A stretch of 8,574 nt of DNA from Syntrophaceae bacterium CG2_30_49_12 (GTDB lineage: Bacteria; Desulfobacterota; Syntrophia; Syntrophales; CG2-30-49-12): the NCBI GenBank assembly GCA_001873675.1, contig MNZP01000010.1:1-8574 (forward strand). Direction: 5' to 3'. Each line of letters opens with the position of its first letter. Positions within the stretch are counted from its first letter, which is position 1. Made by a program: the position numbers and the translations under genes. Below the pieces are notes generated by a model that did not search any database, was not told the origin of the DNA, and saw nothing but the letters and a program-made list of their open reading frames with translations. Shown one piece after another: positions 6,101 to 8,574 of the stretch.

Positions 6101-6772
6101 TCATGGTACAAGTATCTTTCCCGAGTCAAAATATACCGTCCGATCCAGCAGGGAGGCCATCGGGGTTTGCAGCTCATGGGAGGAGACAAGAATCGTTTTC
6201 CCTCTTTTTTTTAATTCCCCTAAGAGATCACTGACCATCCTGATATGTCCCATGTCTATGTTGGAGAGGGGTTCGTCGGCCAGAATAATCCCCGGGTCGT
6301 TGATCAGCGCCCGGGCAATGGCCGCCCGCTGTTGTTCCCCACCGCTTAACTCGTTGGCCATGAAGTCTGCCCGTGTTTCGAGATTCAACTCTTCGAGGAG
6401 CTTCATAGCCCTGATCCTCCGTTCCTTCTCCGAAATACCCAGCGGTAAGAGGGGAAAAGATACATTTTCCCATGTGGAGTATCCTGACAGGAGGTTGAAT
6501 TGTTGAAAGATGAAGCCGATCTTTTCTCTCCTTACGGCAGCGAGGAAATGGTCGGGAAAATGGGACACCTCCTGGTCTGCCAGCCAGAGCCGCCCCTCTG
6601 TGATCCTGGTCAGGCAACCGACGACATTCAACATCGTGGACTTGCCCGATCCGGAGGGACCACTCAGGACCACAAATTCCCCCTTTTTGACTTCGAGGGA
6701 GACATTATCGAGGGCCCTCACCTTCACCTTACCTGATTGGTAGTTTTTCGTTGCCTTTTCCACCCTGATCAT
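6101..6772 (-). CDS. ABC transporter ATP-binding protein, LolD/MacB type
   Basis: A 223-residue nucleotide-binding subunit with all the motifs: Walker A GPSGSGKST (38-46), Q-loop FQQFNLL (89-95), signature ELSGGEQQRAAIARAL (141-156), Walker B IILADEP (162-168), a D-loop reading LSNID (169-173) and the switch His199 (VSSHE). Length and motif style match the LolD, MacB and FtsE group of ATPases, which pair with FtsX-type permeases and power mechanotransmission rather than simple transport. The permease gene just upstream is the obvious partner. The ATG is supported by AGGAG with five bases of spacing. The substrate cannot be told from the sequence: lipoproteins, lipids or an exported small molecule are all possible. 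No adaptor protein is encoded in the window. Confidence 0.93.
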   Translation of the reverse strand: MIRVEKATKNYQSGKVKVRALDNVSLEVKKGEFVVLSGPSGSGKSTMLNVVGCLTRITEGRLWLADQEVSHFPDHFLAAVRREKIGFIFQQFNLLSGYSTWENVSFPLLPLGISEKERRIRAMKLLEELNLETRADFMANELSGGEQQRAAIARALINDPGIILADEPLSNIDMGHIRMVSDLLGELKKRGKTILVSSHELQTPMASLLDRTVYFDSGKILVP

Positions 6773-6777
6773 GTAAA

Positions 6778-6782
6778 CTCCT
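6778..6782 (-). promoter_or_regulatory. Ribosome binding site of the ABC ATPase gene
   Basis: AGGAG on the minus strand, five bases before the ATG at 6772, supports this start after the repeat-bearing spacer. Confidence 0.65.
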
Positions 6783-6790
6783 GAAACTCC

Positions 6791-6876
6791 CAGGAATCAG
6801 AATTTAAAATTTATGGATTTCTCTGTTTTTGCTGATTCCCGATCCCTGATTCCTGATCCCCGATCCCTGATTCCTG
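6791..6876. repeat. Inverted repeat between permease and ATPase genes
   Basis: CAGGAATCAG at 6791-6800 is the exact reverse complement of CTGATTCCTG at 6846-6855 and again at 6867-6876, inside the heptamer array. Either pairing could form a 10-bp hairpin in the mRNA between the two ABC genes and so tune their relative expression (inference). Confidence 0.5.
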
Positions 6877-6882
6877 ATCCCT
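6834..6882. repeat. Seven-copy heptamer tandem repeat (GATYCCY)
   Basis: Seven uninterrupted 7-base units run from 6834 to 6882: GATTCCC, GATCCCT, GATTCCT, GATCCCC, GATCCCT, GATTCCT, GATCCCT. The array fills the second half of the 108-base spacer between the ABC permease and ATPase genes and touches the permease stop codon (6881-6883). It resembles the short tandemly repeated heptamers described in cyanobacteria and other genomes. The function is unknown; it could form RNA structure or protein sites, or simply be a slippage-prone tract. Confidence 0.85.
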
Positions 6883-8074
6883 ATCCCCTTATCGCTTCAT
6901 CCGGATCAACAACACCTGCCAGCCAGGCCGGGATGGCGCTTATCGCCATCAAGGGCAAAACTCCGAGGATAAAGAGAAGCACAATAGATTGAAAATCGCA
7001 GTTTACCGGCACGGGAAACTTCGGATAAATGCTGGCACACCCCAGACAATAGCCGGATATCCCCGGCGTGCCCAGCAAGGCATAGAGAAATCCGGCAAGA
7101 ATCCCGATGGATGTCCCGCCAAGACCGAGAATCAGAGATTCCATCATCCTCATCTCTATAATCTCTCCCGTCTGCCACCCCACGGCCTTTAAAATTCCGA
7201 TCTCTCTGCTCACGTCCACGCTGAGATGGGCCGACTGTGCCCAGACTAAGAGAAGGACAGTTTCGAGCAGTATCAGCCACATCGCCTGAAACGTACCTCC
7301 CCGGCGACCAAAAGCCTCCTTTACCAGATCGGTTAGGGCCCTGCCGGTCAACACCCGCGTATTTCTGAAACGGCCGGCAATTTCCCGGGCGATCAGGTCG
7401 GCGTTTTCAGGGCTGTCTGCATAGACCAGGAGGTCAGAGAACTCGTCTTTAGGGTAGCCGAAGAATTCCCCCGCATCGGGAAGGGAGACAAGAATCAGGT
7501 CGGTGCTGTAGATCTGCACTGTGTTGTTAAAGATTCCCACCACCTCAAACTCACCCTTATTTCCCAGGGTATCCTCTATTTGAAGCCTGTCCCCCACGCC
7601 GGCATTAAAACTCAGGGCTACCCCCTGACCCAGAACAGCCTTACGGCGATCCCCGGGAACAAGAAAGGCGCCCCTCTCGATCGTCCAGGGCAACTTCCCG
7701 TTGTAAACCGGGCGGTTAAGATCCAACCCCATCAGGGTAAAGGCGGCATCTACCCCTCCGATCTTCAGGGGGAGGTATCCCCAGACCCTCGGTATGACCA
7801 TTTTCACATGGGGTATTTCCTCAATCCTTTTCTTTATGGTGAGGGAAATCTTCCCCACCCGGCCGGCCTCTATCCCCTGAACGGTAACGTCGGGGAGGAA
7901 TCCCTTAGCTATCTCTGCATCCTTTACAAATCCACCCCTGGTGAACATCATGAAGGAAGCGGTGGCCATCACAAGGACCAGTGGAATTAGAATGGCAAGA
8001 GATTTTCCCCTGTGGCGGCGCAGGTTTTGAGAGGCCATCAACCAGAGGTTTATGTGCCCGGCAATATCCTTCAT
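6881..8074 (-). CDS. FtsX/MacB-family ABC transporter permease
   Basis: A 397-residue inner-membrane protein with the four-segment FtsX/MacB topology. TM1 lies at about 26-45, then a large periplasmic domain (about 46-260), TM2 (261-280), the cytoplasmic coupling motif REIGILKAVGW (290-300), TM3 (about 311-334) and TM4 (about 363-388), ending in the typical DPDEAIRG tail. The ATPase gene follows 108 bases downstream. As there is only one permease, it probably acts as a homodimer. The loop between TM3 and TM4, expected to be periplasmic, holds CLGC (343-346) and Cys359, which is unusual and could form a disulfide or bind a metal (inference). The start is uncertain: ATG 8074 fits the family's short N-terminus, ATG 8125 and TTG 8179 are in frame, and an AGAGGAG lies about 20 bases before 8074. 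LolCDE-like lipoprotein release is possible, but a second permease is missing. Confidence 0.88.
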   Translation of the reverse strand: MKDIAGHINLWLMASQNLRRHRGKSLAILIPLVLVMATASFMMFTRGGFVKDAEIAKGFLPDVTVQGIEAGRVGKISLTIKKRIEEIPHVKMVIPRVWGYLPLKIGGVDAAFTLMGLDLNRPVYNGKLPWTIERGAFLVPGDRRKAVLGQGVALSFNAGVGDRLQIEDTLGNKGEFEVVGIFNNTVQIYSTDLILVSLPDAGEFFGYPKDEFSDLLVYADSPENADLIAREIAGRFRNTRVLTGRALTDLVKEAFGRRGGTFQAMWLILLETVLLLVWAQSAHLSVDVSREIGILKAVGWQTGEIIEMRMMESLILGLGGTSIGILAGFLYALLGTPGISGYCLGCASIYPKFPVPVNCDFQSIVLLFILGVLPLMAISAIPAWLAGVVDPDEAIRG

Positions 8075-8179
8075 TTCTTTATCAATGCCTGCAACTCCTC
8101 TCCGGGGAGTTAATTCTTTTACCATCAAGCCGGCCAACCTTTGCCTTCTGGGGGCGATCCGGCCGTGGGGCTTATTCAA

Positions 8180-8353
8180 TCATCCGTTGATCAGCCCGGC
8201 TACTTGCCGGGCAATCGTGCGCACGTCAACGCCCGCCGTTCCCATGCCAAGAATCGCCGTGATGAGTTCTTCATCCGTAAGAGCGGAAACGCCCTTCTCC
8301 CTCAACTTCTCGCGCGGGCGGCTGTATTCCGGCATGTCCTTGATAGTTTTCAT
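8180..8353 (-). CDS. RadC N-terminal (UPF0758_N, HhH) domain only; truncated RadC-like protein
   Basis: A 57-residue product. Residues 7-51 match the N-terminal helical domain of RadC/UPF0758 proteins: MPEYSRPREKL, EKGVSALTDEELITAILG, then MGTAGVDVRTIARQVAGL. Full-length RadC is about 220 residues, with a JAB/MPN metalloprotease-like domain that is absent here. The frame stops at a TGA (8182-8180) and continues open directly into the permease frame. The stretch after the stop (RLAGLMVKELTPRRGVAGID) faintly resembles a second helix-hairpin-helix, so this may be a RadC relic broken by a nonsense change. Alternatively, it is a natural stand-alone HhH protein. The ATG at 8353 is chosen to match the usual RadC start, with AGAG five bases upstream; ATGs at 8356 and 8380 are also in frame. 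The role is unknown. Confidence 0.6.
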   Translation of the reverse strand: MKTIKDMPEYSRPREKLREKGVSALTDEELITAILGMGTAGVDVRTIARQVAGLING

Positions 8354-8385
8354 CATGTCTCTATTCGATAATGCTTGCATGGAAG

Positions 8386-8421
8386 TGACTATTCAGCCAC
8401 TAAGACACCAAGACACTAAGA
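8386..8421. repeat. Octamer tandem repeat (CACYAAGA x3) with TGACTATTCAG end motif
   Basis: Three 8-base units, CACTAAGA (8398-8405), CACCAAGA (8406-8413) and CACTAAGA (8414-8421), abut the stop codon of the GxxExxY gene. They are preceded by TGACTATTCAGC (8386-8397), which matches TAACTATTCAGC at 118-129 near the left end of the window in 11 of 12 positions. The block fills the spacer between the GxxExxY and RadC-like genes. Confidence 0.75.
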
Positions 8422-8574
8422 TCATATAATTATTCTTTGAATACCCTTCTTGATGAGGGACACATTAAAATTAATAAGAAAACCAGGGCGCTTACCAGTC
8501 AATTTCATAAGGCTAAGTATCTGTGCTTCCCACACAGGGTTCATCTCGTCCACTGCTTTCAGTTCACAAATAAT
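8422..8574 (-). CDS. GxxExxY family protein, C-terminal part (5' end beyond window)
   Basis: The last 50 residues of a minus-strand gene that enters from the right edge and stops at TGA (8424-8422). It reads IICELKAVDEM, then EAQILSLMKLTGKRPGFLIN and FNVSLIKKGIQRIII. This matches the C-terminal half of the GxxExxY family (about 125-130 residues), a PD-(D/E)xK nuclease-like fold. The ELK at 4-6 of the visible part supplies the E-x-K of the active site, and GFLINFN followed by a basic Gly-Ile-Arg segment is characteristic. The namesake GxxExxY motif is in the missing part. The cellular role is not established. It is separated from the RadC-like gene by a repeat-bearing spacer of about 68 bases, and whether it shares a transcript is unclear. 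Confidence 0.85.
   Translation of the reverse strand: MICELKAVDEMNPVWEAQILSLMKLTGKRPGFLINFNVSLIKKGIQRIII

Noticed and set aside
5769..6506. 245-codon open frame on the plus strand
   Set aside because: Antisense to cutA and the ABC ATPase gene, both certain; low-complexity Ser/Pro-rich product with no motif.
6228..6617. 129-codon minus-strand frame inside the ABC ATPase gene
   Set aside because: Alternative frame of a gene with all ABC motifs intact.
6906..7280. 124-codon minus-strand frame inside the permease gene
   Set aside because: Alternative frame within a gene whose four-segment FtsX layout is clear.
8180..8182. TGA recoding (selenocysteine or an altered code) linking the RadC-like and permease frames
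   Set aside because: TGA is the terminal stop of the HD-GYP gene, lptF, the ABC ATPase gene and the GxxExxY gene, and no SECIS-like hairpin was evident just after it.

Overview
The window looks like a chromosomal segment of an anaerobic Gram-negative bacterium, most likely a member of the former Deltaproteobacteria (Desulfobacterota-like). The evidence is indirect. The LPS exporter subunits LptF and LptG imply an outer membrane. Two oxygen-sensitive [4Fe-4S] activases of the BcrA/BcrD/HgdC family imply anaerobic metabolism. Intergenic DNA is rich in short tandem and inverted repeats. TGA is used as a normal stop (HD-GYP gene, lptF, ABC ATPase gene, GxxExxY gene), so the standard code applies.

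Layout. Bases 1-438 hold the tail of an open frame cut by the left edge, then about 330 bases of non-coding DNA filled with repeats: a REP/BIME-like hairpin pair and a 17-bp direct repeat. At 439-1389 (+) lies a stand-alone HD-GYP protein, probably a cyclic-di-GMP phosphodiesterase. Its 3' end faces the rest of the window across a 145-bp convergent spacer that forms a large inverted repeat.

Everything from 1535 to the right edge is on the minus strand. In transcription order (right to left) it reads: the C-terminus of a GxxExxY protein (8574-8422); a RadC N-terminal-domain-only protein (8353-8180); an FtsX/MacB-type ABC permease (8074-6881); its ATPase (6772-6101); CutA (6071-5745); LptF (5729-4545); LptG (4548-3469); a Trp-rich 88-residue protein of unknown function with a CxxC (3467-3201); and two tandem activases (3185-2349 and 2320-1535). 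From the ATPase to the last activase the gaps are about 30 bases or less, or the genes overlap, so these seven genes are probably one transcription unit. It couples envelope assembly (LPS export, an ABC system of the LolCDE/MacB type) to an ATP-driven low-potential electron-transfer module.

The most interesting points are these. The activase pair lacks any dehydratase, reductase or double-cubane partner in the window and is led by an unrecognised small protein. A shared end motif, TRACTAYTCAG, occurs at three intergenic loci and brackets the HD-GYP gene in inverted orientation. Heptamer or octamer tandem repeats with different unit sequences lie in three separate spacers. The RadC fragment is separated from the permease frame by a single in-frame TGA. 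No tRNA, rRNA, CRISPR array or intact transposase gene was seen.
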